Positions 1-8,670 of a stretch of DNA of 64,000 bases are shown piece by piece. The DNA comes from Streptomyces sp. NBC_00425. GTDB lineage: Bacteria > Actinomycetota > Actinomycetes > Streptomycetales > Streptomycetaceae. Numbering within the stretch: position 1 is the first letter of the stretch; each line of letters opens with the position of its first letter. The position numbers were made by a program, and so were the translations under genes. The stretch spans positions 3,720,001 to 3,784,000 of the forward strand of contig NZ_CP107928.1 in the NCBI RefSeq assembly GCF_036030735.1, in the 5' to 3' direction. The notes beneath the pieces were generated by a model that had not been told where the DNA came from, did not search any database, and worked only from the letters and a program-made list of their open reading frames with translations.

Positions 1-1
1 G

Positions 2-2086
2 TGGATCGTGCTGCTCCTCGACGCCTTCTCGATGCTCGTCACCGGGTACACGACGCCGTTCTCGATCATCCTCACGGTGCTGATCGGCTGGACGGTCGCG
101 TACGGCACCCTGTACGCGGTCGGCTCGCCGAACGTGCGGCCCACCGGGCGGACGCTCATGGCGGGCCTGCGGCACGTCGGGTTCCGTCCGGTGAGCGCCT
201 CCCGCGAGGAGACGCCGGACGCGGCGGAGGGCGACCGGGGCAGACGGTACTTCGTCACCCTGGAGGACGGACCTCCGCTGGACGTGACGGTCGTCGACCG
301 AGAGCAGCAGGCCCAGGGCTTCTTCTACCGCGCGTGGCGCAATCTGGCCCTGCGCGGCTTCGCCACCCGCAGCAGCCTGCAGTCGCTGCGCCAGGCGCTG
401 GAGCAGGAGGCGCTGCTCGCCTACGCGGCCATCGCAGCCGGCGCCAACGCGCCGAAACTGATCGCGACCTCCGAGCTGGGGCCCGACGCGGTGATCCTCG
501 TCTACGAGCACACCGGCGGACGCACCCTCGACTCGCTGGCGGACGAGGAGATCACCGACGACCTGCTGCGCAACACCTGGCACCAGGTGCGGGCCCTGCA
601 GTCACGGCGCATCGCGCACCGCCGGCTCGCCGGTGACGCGATTCTGGTGGATCGTTCCGGCACGGTGATCCTCACCGATCTGCGCGGCGGCGAGATCGCG
701 GCAGGCGACCTGCTCCTGCGCATGGACGTCGCCCAGCTGGTGACGACACTGGGCCTGCGGGTGGGCGCCGAGCGCGCGGTTGCCTCCGCGGTGGGCGTGC
801 TGGGTCCGGACGCGGTCGCGGACTGTCTGCCGATGCTCCAGCCCATCGCCCTGTCCCGCTCCACGCGCGCGACGCTGCGCCGACTGGCACGCGAGCGCGC
901 GCAACGCGAGCGGGAAGCCGTCCTCGAAGCCTCCCAGCAGGACAAGCAGGCCCGCGCCGAGGCCGCCGAGGCCGACACCGAGGCCGTCGTCGCGGAGAAG
1001 CCCGGCAAGAAGGCCGTGCGCGCGGAGGCCCGGGCCGAGAAACGGGCCATCGACGAGGCGCTGGAGGGGGCCCGCGAGGAGGACCTGCTGACGCAGATCC
1101 GGCACGAGGTGCTGCTGATCCGTCCCCAGGCGCCGGTCGAGCCCGCCAGGCTGGAACGGGTGCGGCCGCGCACCCTGATGAGCTTCATCGCCGGCGCCAT
1201 CGGCGCGTACTTCCTGCTCACCCAGCTCACCCACATCGAGTTCGGCCCGCTGATCGCCAACGCCGAATGGGGCTGGGTCGCCGCGGCCGTGCTGTTCTCG
1301 GCGTTGAGCTATGTCGCCGCCGCGATGAGCCTGCTGGGGTTCGTGCCGGAGCGGGTGCCGTTCCCGCGGACCGTGGCCGCGCAGGTCGCCGGGTCCTTCG
1401 TGAAGATCGTCGCGCCGGCCGCGGTCGGCGGCGTCGCACTCAACACGCGCTTCCTGCAGCGCGCGGGGGTGCGGCCGGGACTCGCGGTGGCCAGCGTCGG
1501 CGCCTCGCAGCTCTTCGGGCTCGGCTGCCACATCCTGATGCTGCTGTCCTTCGGCTATCTGACCGGCACCGAGAAGACGCCGTCGCTGTCGCCGTCCCGC
1601 ACGGTCATCGCGGGTCTGCTCACGGTCGCGGTGCTCGTGCTCGTGGTGACGTCGGTGCCGTTCCTGCGCAAGTTCGTCTCCACGCGCGTGCGGTCGCTGT
1701 TCGCGGGCGTCGTGCCGCGCATGCTGGACGTCCTGCAGCGGCCGCAGAAGCTGGTCACCGGCATCGGCGGCATGCTGCTGCTCACCGCCTGCTTCGTGAT
1801 GTGCCTGGACGCGTCGATCCGCGCGTTCGGCGACGAGTCGACCTCCCTCAGCATCGCGAGCGTCGCCGTCGTCTTCCTCGCCGGCAACGCGCTCGGCTCC
1901 GCGGCGCCGACGCCCGGCGGAGTCGGCGCGGTCGAGGCGACCCTGACGGTCGGCCTGATCGCGGTGGGTCTGCCCAAGGAGGTCGCCGCTCCCGCGGTGC
2001 TCCTCTTCCGGCTGCTGACCCTGTGGCTGCCGGTGCTGCCCGGCTGGCTGGCCTTCAACCATCTGAGCCGCAAGGGCGCCCTCTAG
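2..2086 (+). CDS. Flippase-like integral membrane protein with N-terminal kinase-like domain (5' end outside window)
   Basis: The frame is open to the first base, so the N terminus lies outside the window. The visible part starts with membrane segments, then a soluble domain that resembles an aminoglycoside/RIO-type kinase: a hinge-like VYEHTGGRTL and a loop IAHRRLAGDAILVD followed by LTDLRGG where DFG would sit. The catalytic HRD aspartate is replaced (HRR), so this may be a pseudokinase. A charged Ala/Glu/Arg coiled-coil stretch follows, and the last 300 or so residues are hydrophobic and match the lysylphosphatidylglycerol synthase/flippase transmembrane family (TIGR00374 type), including the terminal SAAPTPGGVGAVEA motif. 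Related proteins move or modify lipids at the cell membrane. The fusion with a kinase-like domain is seen in actinomycetes. The substrate is unknown. Confidence 0.85.
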   Translation, partial: WIVLLLDAFSMLVTGYTTPFSIILTVLIGWTVAYGTLYAVGSPNVRPTGRTLMAGLRHVGFRPVSASREETPDAAEGDRGRRYFVTLEDGPPLDVTVVDREQQAQGFFYRAWRNLALRGFATRSSLQSLRQALEQEALLAYAAIAAGANAPKLIATSELGPDAVILVYEHTGGRTLDSLADEEITDDLLRNTWHQVRALQSRRIAHRRLAGDAILVDRSGTVILTDLRGGEIAAGDLLLRMDVAQLVTTLGLRVGAERAVASAVGVLGPDAVADCLPMLQPIALSRSTRATLRRLARERAQREREAVLEASQQDKQARAEAAEADTEAVVAEKPGKKAVRAEARAEKRAIDEALEGAREEDLLTQIRHEVLLIRPQAPVEPARLERVRPRTLMSFIAGAIGAYFLLTQLTHIEFGPLIANAEWGWVAAAVLFSALSYVAAAMSLLGFVPERVPFPRTVAAQVAGSFVKIVAPAAVGGVALNTRFLQRAGVRPGLAVASVGASQLFGLGCHILMLLSFGYLTGTEKTPSLSPSRTVIAGLLTVAVLVLVVTSVPFLRKFVSTRVRSLFAGVVPRMLDVLQRPQKLVTGIGGMLLLTACFVMCLDASIRAFGDESTSLSIASVAVVFLAGNALGSAAPTPGGVGAVEATLTVGLIAVGLPKEVAAPAVLLFRLLTLWLPVLPGWLAFNHLSRKGAL

Positions 2087-2161
2087 CCGGGCTCCGACGG
2101 CCGTACCCCCGGACGGCCCGCGCCCCGCGCGCGTGCCCGCACACGACCTCAGGATGGGATC

Positions 2162-3706
2162 ATGCCGATCCCCTCCCGCCCGCGCGCTGCCGCCGTGACC
2201 GCCACCGCCGTGCTGCTGTCCTCGCTGGTGGCGGGCTGTGCGCAGGACGCACCGTCCGGGGATCTGACGGGGCAGAAGCTGAGCTGGAAGGACTGTCCCG
2301 CCCCGTCCCGGTCCGAGGGCGGCGGCGGCGCGCCGTCCCCGCTGCCGGACGGCGACCCGTGGCAGTGCGCCACCCTGAAGGCTCCCCTCGACTGGGACGA
2401 TCCCGAGGGCGACACGATCGACCTCGCGCTGATCCGGGCCCGGACGAGCGGCGCCGAGAGCCGGCGCATCGGCTCGCTGATCTTCAACTTCGGCGGCCCC
2501 GGCGGCTCGGGCGTCTCGACGCTGCCAGCGTTCGGCGACGAGTACGCGACCCTGCGCACCCGGTACGACCTCGTCAGCTTCGACCCGCGCGGGGTGGGCC
2601 GCAGTGCCGGCGTGCACTGCGAGGACGACCAGCAGCTCGACGCGTACTTCCAGCAGGACGCCACCCCCGACGACGCCGCGGAGCGCACCGCACTGCTGGA
2701 CAACACCAGGAAGTTCAACGCGGCCTGCGAGAAGCACTCGAAGAAGATGCTGCCGCGGGTGCGGACCACCGACGCGGCCCGCGACATGGACCTGATGCGC
2801 CAGGTGCTCGGCGACGACCGGCTGCACTACTTCGGCATCTCCTACGGCACGGAGCTGGGCGGCGTGTACGCCCATCTGTTCCCGAAGAAGGTGGGACGAG
2901 CCGTCTTCGACGCGGTCGTCGACCCGACCCAGACCTCCGAGCAGGGCTCGCTCGGGCAGGCCAGGGGTTTCCAGCGCGCGCTCGACAACTTCGCGAAGGA
3001 CTGCACGTCGAAGACACAGGACTGTCCCGTCGGAGACACCGCGCAGGACGTCGAGGCCCGCATCGCCGCGCTGCTGAAGCGCCTCGACTCCAAGCCCATC
3101 CCGGGGATCTTCCCGCGCACGCTGACCCAGAGCGCCGCGACCAACGGCATCGCGCAGGCGCTGTACTCGAAGGACTTCTGGGAGTACCTCACCGAGGGCC
3201 TGGAACAGGCCTACGACGGCGACGGCCAGATTCTGATGCTGCTGTCCGACCTGATGAACGGCCGCAGCGAGAACGGCGAGTACAGCAACATCGCGGCCGC
3301 CAACGTCTCCATCAACTGCGCCGACGACAAGCCGCGTTACTCGACCGCCTACGTGGAGAGGAGGCTGCCGGAGTTCCGTGCGGCCTCCGCGCTCTTCGGC
3401 GACTTCATGGCCTGGTCGATGCTCGGCTGCACCGACTGGGCCGTGCCCGGGGCCGCCGATCACCCGGACGTGAGCGCGCCCGGGTCCGCGCCGATCCTCG
3501 TGGTGGGCAACACCGGCGACCCGGCGACCCCTTACGAAGGGGCGCGGAAGATGGCAGACGCGCTGGGCCGGGGAGTCGGGGTCGAGCTCACGTACAAGGG
3601 ACAGGGCCACGGCGCGTACGGCAGCGACAGCCCGTGCGTGCAGCGGGCGGTGGACGGCTATCTGCTGAACGGCAGGACGCCGGCCGACGGGACCGTCTGT
3701 TCCTGA
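2162..3706 (+). CDS. Secreted lipoprotein alpha/beta hydrolase, tripeptidyl aminopeptidase family (paralogue 1)
   Basis: 514 residues. The N terminus is a lipoprotein signal with lipobox VAGC at Cys26, so the enzyme should be anchored outside the membrane. The fold signature is clear: oxyanion region FGGPGGSG near residue 110, DPRGVGRS, nucleophile motif GISYG (Ser about 227), acid region NTGDPATPYE near 450 and catalytic His in GQGHGAYG near 483. This matches Streptomyces SlpD/SlpE-like and Tap-like peptidases that remove N-terminal di- or tripeptides from extracellular peptides. The start ATG follows a GGATGG stretch. A close paralogue lies 330 bp downstream on the same strand. Specificity cannot be read from the sequence. 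Confidence 0.9.
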   Translation: MPIPSRPRAAAVTATAVLLSSLVAGCAQDAPSGDLTGQKLSWKDCPAPSRSEGGGGAPSPLPDGDPWQCATLKAPLDWDDPEGDTIDLALIRARTSGAESRRIGSLIFNFGGPGGSGVSTLPAFGDEYATLRTRYDLVSFDPRGVGRSAGVHCEDDQQLDAYFQQDATPDDAAERTALLDNTRKFNAACEKHSKKMLPRVRTTDAARDMDLMRQVLGDDRLHYFGISYGTELGGVYAHLFPKKVGRAVFDAVVDPTQTSEQGSLGQARGFQRALDNFAKDCTSKTQDCPVGDTAQDVEARIAALLKRLDSKPIPGIFPRTLTQSAATNGIAQALYSKDFWEYLTEGLEQAYDGDGQILMLLSDLMNGRSENGEYSNIAAANVSINCADDKPRYSTAYVERRLPEFRAASALFGDFMAWSMLGCTDWAVPGAADHPDVSAPGSAPILVVGNTGDPATPYEGARKMADALGRGVGVELTYKGQGHGAYGSDSPCVQRAVDGYLLNGRTPADGTVCS

Positions 3707-4037
3707 CGGCCGCGACGCGCAGGGCATCGGCTACCCCGCACCCGCCGCACTCCCACGCCGGTCGACTCCCCCACACCCGCCGCACTCCCACGCCGGTCGA
3801 CTCCCCCACACCCGCCGTAGCCGCACGGCCGGCCCGCTCCACCACACCTGCCGCACCTGCCGCGCCCACACGGCCCGCCGGCTCCATCGCGCCCACCGCG
3901 ATACCGCGCCCGATCTCACGGTATTCGCAGGTCAAAGGGTTATCCACAGGCTCGGACGGCCTGGGCCCAGGACGCCTAACATGGCCTGAAAGCCGTCCAC
4001 CGCCGAACGTGGACGGTCTGCGAGGGGGGAGGCGCGC
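3707..4037. other. Intergenic region between the two hydrolase paralogues
   Basis: 331 bp without a gene. The left part is a C-rich 35-bp tandem repeat, listed separately. The right part holds a likely promoter for the downstream gene: TAACAT at about 3976 and a purine-rich Shine-Dalgarno (GGGGGGAGG) before ATG 4038. A perfect DnaA-box match, TTATCCACA, sits at about 3940. A single box far from any origin gene is probably chance. Confidence 0.5.
3740..3817. repeat. 35-bp direct tandem repeat, about 2.2 copies
   Basis: Copies of a unit beginning ACCCGCCGCACTCCCACGCC start at 3740, 3775 and 3810. The first two are full length and identical over 35 bp; the third is truncated after about 8 bp. 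Each full unit contains one GTCGAC site. It is non-coding on both strands as far as I can tell. Confidence 0.85.
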
Positions 4038-5606
4038 ATGGCGCGATCGGCACGGTGGACGGCGTGGGGAGCCGCCGTCGCACTGCTGGCTGCGGGCTGC
4101 AGCGGCGGCGCGTCGGGCGTCGGGGCGGCCGGCGGGGACGGTACGGCCGACACCAGGCCCACAGCGGGCTCCGCCCCGACCCCGGCCGCACCCTCGGCGG
4201 CCCTGCCCGCCGCACTGACCGGGCAGAAACTCGACTGGGGCCGGTGCGGGCCCACCGCGGACTCCTCGGCTCCGGGCGACGACTGGCGGTGCGCCACGCT
4301 GAAAACGCCGCTGGACTGGTCGAAACCCGGCGGCCCTACGATCGATCTCGCCCTCGTGCGCGCCGAGTCCCGCGCCGGGGGTGGCGACCGCATCGGTTCC
4401 CTCCTGTTCGACTTCGGCGGCCCCGGCGCCTCGGGGGTGTCCATGCTCCCCTCCTACGCCTCGACGGTCTCCTCGCTCCGCGACCGCTACGACCTGGTGA
4501 GCTGGGACCCTCGCGGGGTGGGCGCGAGCGAGGGCGTCCGCTGCCGCAGTGACAAGGACATCCAGGCCGCCGAGTCCCTCGACTCCACCCCGGACACCCC
4601 GGCCGAGGAACAGGCGTTCTTCCAGGACGCCGCCGCCTTCGGCGAGGGATGCCGCAAGGCCGCGGGCCCGCTGCTGGCCCACGTGTCGACCACCGACACG
4701 GCCCGCGACATGGACCTGATGCGCCAGGTGCTCGGCGACCGGAAGATGCACTACTTCGGCATGTCGTACGGCACCGAACTGGGCGGCGTGTACGCCCACT
4801 TGTTCCCGCAGAACGTCGGCAGGCTCACCCTCGACGCGGTCGTCGACCCGAGCGCCGACGCGGTCGGCCACGCCGAGAACCAGGCACGCGGCTTCCAGCG
4901 GGCGCTGGCGGACTACCTCACCTCGACCGGCCAGAACCCCGAGACGGGCAGCACGAGGATCGCGGCCCTGCTGGACCGGCTGGACGCCCACCCGCTGCCC
5001 GGGTCGGACGGGCGGGAGCTGACCCAGGCGCTCGCGGTCATCGGCATCGTCCTGCCGTTGTACAGCGAGGCGGCCTGGCCGAGGCTCACCAGCGCTCTGG
5101 AGGCCGCACAGGCAGGGGACGGCTCCCAGCTGCTGAGGCTCGCCGACCGCTACAACGAGCGTGACTCCTCGGGGCGTTACGGCACGACGGCCCACTCCCA
5201 ACGGGTCATATCGTGCCTGGACGACAGGCAGCGGCCCACCGCACAGGAGACGAGGCTGCTGGTGCCGCGGTTCGAGAAGGTCTCTCCCGTATTCGGAGAC
5301 TTCCTCGCCTGGGACACGGCCGGCTGGTGCCACGACTGGCCGGTCGCCGGGCAGTACGACACCCCGGAGGTGAGCGCGGCGGGCGCGGCGCCGATCCTGC
5401 TGGTCGGCACCACCGGGGACCCGGCGACGCCCTACGAGGGCGCGCGGAAGATGGCGGACGAGCTCGGCCGGGGCGTCGGCGTGCTGCTCACCTGGAAGGG
5501 CGAGGGGCACATCGCGTACGGGAGCGGGAGCTCGTGCGTCGACTCCACGGTGGACGACTACCTGCTGAAGGGAGTGGTCCCGCGGGACGGCAAGGTCTGC
5601 TCATGA
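4038..5606 (+). CDS. Secreted lipoprotein alpha/beta hydrolase, tripeptidyl aminopeptidase family (paralogue 2)
   Basis: 522 residues, colinear with the preceding hydrolase. The signal ends in LLAAGC with Cys21 as the lipidated residue. A low-complexity Ala/Pro/Gly linker follows. Catalytic elements are FGGPGASG, DPRGVGAS, GMSYG (Ser about 242), TTGDPATPYE near 460 and GEGHIAYG near 490. Both paralogues share an identical run ARDMDLMRQVLGD, which points to a tandem gene duplication. The expected role is peptide trimming outside the cell. The start ATG is preceded by a strong GGGGGGAGG site. A hairpin just past the stop may terminate it. Confidence 0.9.
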   Translation: MARSARWTAWGAAVALLAAGCSGGASGVGAAGGDGTADTRPTAGSAPTPAAPSAALPAALTGQKLDWGRCGPTADSSAPGDDWRCATLKTPLDWSKPGGPTIDLALVRAESRAGGGDRIGSLLFDFGGPGASGVSMLPSYASTVSSLRDRYDLVSWDPRGVGASEGVRCRSDKDIQAAESLDSTPDTPAEEQAFFQDAAAFGEGCRKAAGPLLAHVSTTDTARDMDLMRQVLGDRKMHYFGMSYGTELGGVYAHLFPQNVGRLTLDAVVDPSADAVGHAENQARGFQRALADYLTSTGQNPETGSTRIAALLDRLDAHPLPGSDGRELTQALAVIGIVLPLYSEAAWPRLTSALEAAQAGDGSQLLRLADRYNERDSSGRYGTTAHSQRVISCLDDRQRPTAQETRLLVPRFEKVSPVFGDFLAWDTAGWCHDWPVAGQYDTPEVSAAGAAPILLVGTTGDPATPYEGARKMADELGRGVGVLLTWKGEGHIAYGSGSSCVDSTVDDYLLKGVVPRDGKVCS

Positions 5607-5609
5607 CGG

Positions 5610-5652
5610 CGGCGGGGGCTTCGCGCACGCCTGGTACGCAAAACCCCCGCCG
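5610..5652. terminator. Inverted repeat between convergent hydrolase and moeZ
   Basis: Nine-bp arms CGGCGGGGG (5610-5618) and CCCCCGCCG (5644-5652) bracket a 25-nt loop immediately after the hydrolase stop codon. The position between convergent genes suggests a terminator; there is no U-tract. Confidence 0.5.
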
Positions 5653-5672
5653 ATCCCGTCGGGAGGCCCGGT

Positions 5673-5708
5673 GGGCCTGCCGGGCCGGGCGGGCCTGCCG
5701 GGCCGGGC
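5673..5708. repeat. 18-bp perfect tandem duplication
   Basis: The unit GGGCCTGCCGGGCCGGGC occurs twice head to tail (5673-5690 and 5691-5708), in the short spacer between two convergent genes. Confidence 0.85.
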
Positions 5709-5719
5709 GAACGCCCGGG

Positions 5720-6898
5720 TCAGTAGACGGGCTTGCTCGGTTCGATCTGGTGGACCCAGCCGATCACGCCGCCGCCGACGTGCACCGCGTCGGAGAAGCC
5801 CGCGGACTTCAGCACGGCGAGGACTTCCGCACTGCGGACACCCGTCTTGCAGTGCAAGACGATCCTCTTGTCCTGCGGCAGGGCCTCCAGGGCGGTGCCC
5901 ATCAGGAACTCGTTCTTCGGGATGAGCTTGGCGCCCGGGATGGAGACGATCTCGTACTCGTTCGGCTCGCGGACGTCGATGATCTCGATGCTCTCGCCGT
6001 CGTCGATCCACTCCTTGAGCTGCTTGGGAGTGATCGTCGAGCCGGCCGCCGCCTGCTGGGCCTCCTCGGAGACGACGCCGCAGAAGGCCTCGTAGTCGAT
6101 GAGCTCGGTCACCGTCGGGTTCTCGCCGCAGACCGCGCAGTCGGGGTCCTTGCGGACCTTGACCTGGCGGTACTGCATCTCCAGGGCGTCGTAGATCATC
6201 AGGCGGCCGACCAGCGGCTCGCCGATGCCCGCGAGCAGCTTGATCGCCTCGTTGACCTGGATCGACCCGATGGACGCGCACAGCACGCCCAGCACGCCGC
6301 CCTCGGCGCAGGAGGGGACCATGCCCGGCGGCGGGGGCTCCGGGTACAGGCAGCGGTAGCAGGGACCGTGCTCGGACCAGAAGACGGACGCCTGACCGTC
6401 GAAGCGGTAGATGGAACCCCACACGTACGGCTTGTTCAGCAGCACGCACGCGTCGTTGACCAGGTAACGGGTCGCGAAGTTGTCGGTGCCGTCGACGATC
6501 AGGTCGTACTGGCTGAAGATGTCCATCACGTTCTCGGCCTCGAGCCGCTCTTCGTGAAGGACCACGTTGACGTACGGGTTGATGCCGAGGACGGAGTCAC
6601 GGGCGGACTCGGCCTTGGAGCGGCCGATGTCGGCCTGGCTGTGGATGATCTGCCGCTGCAGGTTCGACTCGTCGACCTCGTCGAACTCCACGATGCCGAG
6701 CGTGCCCACGCCCGCCGCGGCCAGGTACATCAACGCCGGCGAGCCCAGGCCGCCGGCGCCCACACAGAGCACCTTGGCGTTCTTCAGCCGCTTCTGCCCG
6801 TCCATCCCCACGTCGGGGATGATCAGGTGGCGGGAGTACCTGCGGACCTCGTCTACGGTGAGCTCGGGGGCCGGCTCGACCAGGGGTGGCAGCGACAC
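5720..6898 (-). CDS. moeZ: MoeZ: ThiS/MoaD-type adenylyltransferase with rhodanese domain
   Basis: 392 residues starting at GTG 6898 with GGAG upstream. The N-terminal half is the E1-like ThiF/MoeB domain: Rossmann motif GAGGLGS, then a CxxC pair (CAVCGENP) for zinc. The C-terminal about 110 residues form a rhodanese domain with active-site loop CKTGVRS, Cys at about residue 350. The family adenylates the C terminus of small sulfur-carrier proteins such as MoaD, ThiS and CysO and transfers sulfur from the rhodanese persulfide. In actinobacteria one MoeZ serves molybdopterin, thiamine and other sulfur pathways. It acts in the cytoplasm. No carrier gene lies next to it here. Confidence 0.95.
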   Translation of the reverse strand: MSLPPLVEPAPELTVDEVRRYSRHLIIPDVGMDGQKRLKNAKVLCVGAGGLGSPALMYLAAAGVGTLGIVEFDEVDESNLQRQIIHSQADIGRSKAESARDSVLGINPYVNVVLHEERLEAENVMDIFSQYDLIVDGTDNFATRYLVNDACVLLNKPYVWGSIYRFDGQASVFWSEHGPCYRCLYPEPPPPGMVPSCAEGGVLGVLCASIGSIQVNEAIKLLAGIGEPLVGRLMIYDALEMQYRQVKVRKDPDCAVCGENPTVTELIDYEAFCGVVSEEAQQAAAGSTITPKQLKEWIDDGESIEIIDVREPNEYEIVSIPGAKLIPKNEFLMGTALEALPQDKRIVLHCKTGVRSAEVLAVLKSAGFSDAVHVGGGVIGWVHQIEPSKPVY

Positions 6899-6961
6899 GG
6901 GGACTCCGTTGGTCGGTCAGTCATGACGGTTGTTCTCCCCGTAACAGTGCCATGGCCATTT

Positions 6962-7720
6962 TCATTCCGAGACACCTGTTCCGATCCGCGAGACAATATC
7001 GTCCCAGTAACCGGGCATGGTCTCCCAGGCGTCGCGTGCGCAGCCGCGTTCGGTGCCGTCCGTGAACCAGATCGTCGAGGCCCCCTGCCAGCGGGCGATG
7101 CGCAGCGCCTCGTCGAGATGCCCGCGCGGCACGCCGTGCACGAAGTGGCAGAAGCGCTCCGGCGGGTGCTCCGCCGTCCACTCGGCCACCTGCGACCAGC
7201 GGTAGTCGCTCCAGGGGCCGGAGAAGGTGACCAACTGGTCGGCCAGCTCGGCGTAGCCGGGGTACGGATGGACTCCGTGGTCGAGGACGACGTGGGGTGC
7301 GTCGTGGAGCGTGCGCAGCGCGCCGGCCGTGCGGCGCAGCCCGGGCAGCGTGGCGCGGTCGGCTGGGCAGCGGTCCAGGAGGAAGCCGTCGACCTGGTAC
7401 CAGTCGAGGTAGCGCTGTGCCTCGGAGATCACCTCGGCGAAGGCGCGGGTTCCGTACAGCGCGTCGATCCGCCCGAGGACGCGGATGCCCGCGTTGCGCA
7501 GCCGGCCCGCGGATTCCAGACAACTCGGGTCGGGGCGCGAGCCGGGTCCGTCGAAGACGTCGAGGGCGACCCAGTGCAGGGGTCTCCCGGGCCGGGCGAG
7601 TTCGCCCCACTCGGCGGGCGCGACCAGGGGATGCGCGAGGCCGGGGACGCCGAGACCGGTGCGGACGTCGGTGGTGCCGGGGTGCGCGCTGCCCGCCGGG
7701 GTTCCGGTCAGATACGACAT
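6962..7720 (-). CDS. Spherulin-4 family protein (GH135-like putative polysaccharide hydrolase)
   Basis: 252 residues. The pattern of an alpha/beta barrel with conserved acidic strands fits the spherulation-specific family 4: WVALDVFDGPG, GIRVLGRIDALYGTR, WYQVDGFLLDRCPAD and VVLDHGVHPYPGYAEL. Fungal members of this family (GH135) cleave the exopolysaccharide galactosaminogalactan, and the PelA hydrolase domain is related. No signal peptide is visible, so a cytoplasmic or atypically exported role must be considered. The gene overlaps the upstream epimerase by 13 bp, so the two are probably co-translated. The substrate is inferred only from family and neighbours. Confidence 0.8.
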   Translation of the reverse strand: MSYLTGTPAGSAHPGTTDVRTGLGVPGLAHPLVAPAEWGELARPGRPLHWVALDVFDGPGSRPDPSCLESAGRLRNAGIRVLGRIDALYGTRAFAEVISEAQRYLDWYQVDGFLLDRCPADRATLPGLRRTAGALRTLHDAPHVVLDHGVHPYPGYAELADQLVTFSGPWSDYRWSQVAEWTAEHPPERFCHFVHGVPRGHLDEALRIARWQGASTIWFTDGTERGCARDAWETMPGYWDDIVSRIGTGVSE

Positions 7721-8670
7721 GCCGCCTCCATCCAGATGTCGGCGAGGGACTCCTCGAGGTTGATACGGGGGCGCCAGCCGAGCCGGTCACGGGCGGTGCG
7801 CACGTCGGCCTGCTGCCAGCTGCCGCAGCCGTCGGGGTACGGATACGCGACCGGGCCGCCGTGGTCGGCCTCCAGGCGGGGGTGGCCGATGGCGGCCCGC
7901 AGGTGGCCGCCGGGCGAGCCGTCGAGTTCGTGGAGGGCGCCGCCGTACCCGGCCACCCGCGCGAGGATCGCCGCGGCGTCGCGCAGCCGGACGGCGCGCC
8001 CGGAGCCGATGTTGATGACGCCCTGTGCGGCGGAGAGCGAGGCGGCGTGCACGGCTCGGGCCACGTCACGGACGTCGATGAAGTCCCGCTGCGCGCCGAG
8101 ACCGCCGAGCTTGAGCTCGCCGTCGCCGGACTGCATGGCGCGGCGCATGGCCTCGGCGAGGCGCCCCAGCGGGGAGCCGGCGGGCGTGCCCGGGCCCGCC
8201 GGCGAGAACACCCGGAGCACCACGGCGTCCAGTCCGGAGCCGAGGACGAGTTCGGTGGCGGCGAGTTTGCTGACGCCGTACGGGCCGCCCGGCCGGGGCA
8301 CGGCGTCCTCGGCCGTGGAGGAGCCGGGCTGGCTCGGGCCGTACTCGGCGCCGCAGCCGACCTGGACCAGCCGGGCGCCGCAGCCGCTGCGGCGCAGGGC
8401 CTCGCAGACGGTGGCGACGGCGACGGTGTTGTGCCGGGTGAGTTCGCGGGCGCCGCCGCGGGTGGTGCCCGCGCAGTTGACGACGACCTGGGGGTGGACC
8501 GCGTCGAGGAAGCGGGTGAGCGCGCCGGGGCTGCCGGACGCGAGGTCGAAGCGGACGTCCGCGTCGTCGCCGCGGCCGAGCGCGGTGAGCTGGACGGCGG
8601 GGTCGGCGAGCAGGCGGTCGGCGACGAAGCGGCCGAGGTAGCCGTTGGCTCCGATCAGCAGAACCCTCAT
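7708..8670 (-). CDS. NAD-dependent epimerase/dehydratase (sugar nucleotide type)
   Basis: 320 residues of the extended short-chain dehydrogenase family. The N-terminal NAD motif is GANGYLG and the catalytic YxxxK appears as PYGVSKLAATE. Late motifs such as GVINIGSGRAVRLRD and GWRPRINLEESL are typical of UDP-sugar epimerases and dehydratases. The start ATG overlaps the stop of the upstream Pro/Ala-rich ORF in an ATGA. Placed between a glycosyltransferase and a spherulin-4 protein, it most likely supplies a nucleotide sugar, perhaps by C4 epimerisation, for an exopolysaccharide. The actual substrate is not visible. Confidence 0.85.
   Translation of the reverse strand: MRVLLIGANGYLGRFVADRLLADPAVQLTALGRGDDADVRFDLASGSPGALTRFLDAVHPQVVVNCAGTTRGGARELTRHNTVAVATVCEALRRSGCGARLVQVGCGAEYGPSQPGSSTAEDAVPRPGGPYGVSKLAATELVLGSGLDAVVLRVFSPAGPGTPAGSPLGRLAEAMRRAMQSGDGELKLGGLGAQRDFIDVRDVARAVHAASLSAAQGVINIGSGRAVRLRDAAAILARVAGYGGALHELDGSPGGHLRAAIGHPRLEADHGGPVAYPYPDGCGSWQQADVRTARDRLGWRPRINLEESLADIWMEAACRI

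Noticed and set aside
602..3727. Very long reverse-strand open frame (over 1000 codons) antisense to the flippase and first hydrolase
   Set aside because: It is a GC-bias shadow: codon composition is Arg/Gly/Ala/His-rich with no domains, and it spans two clear forward genes and their spacer.
3936..3948. Perfect DnaA box TTATCCACA
   Set aside because: Single box, no dnaA or dnaN nearby, no cluster of boxes, so not an origin.
3588..5510. Long reverse frame opposite the second hydrolase
   Set aside because: Shadow of a gene with complete catalytic motifs on the forward strand.
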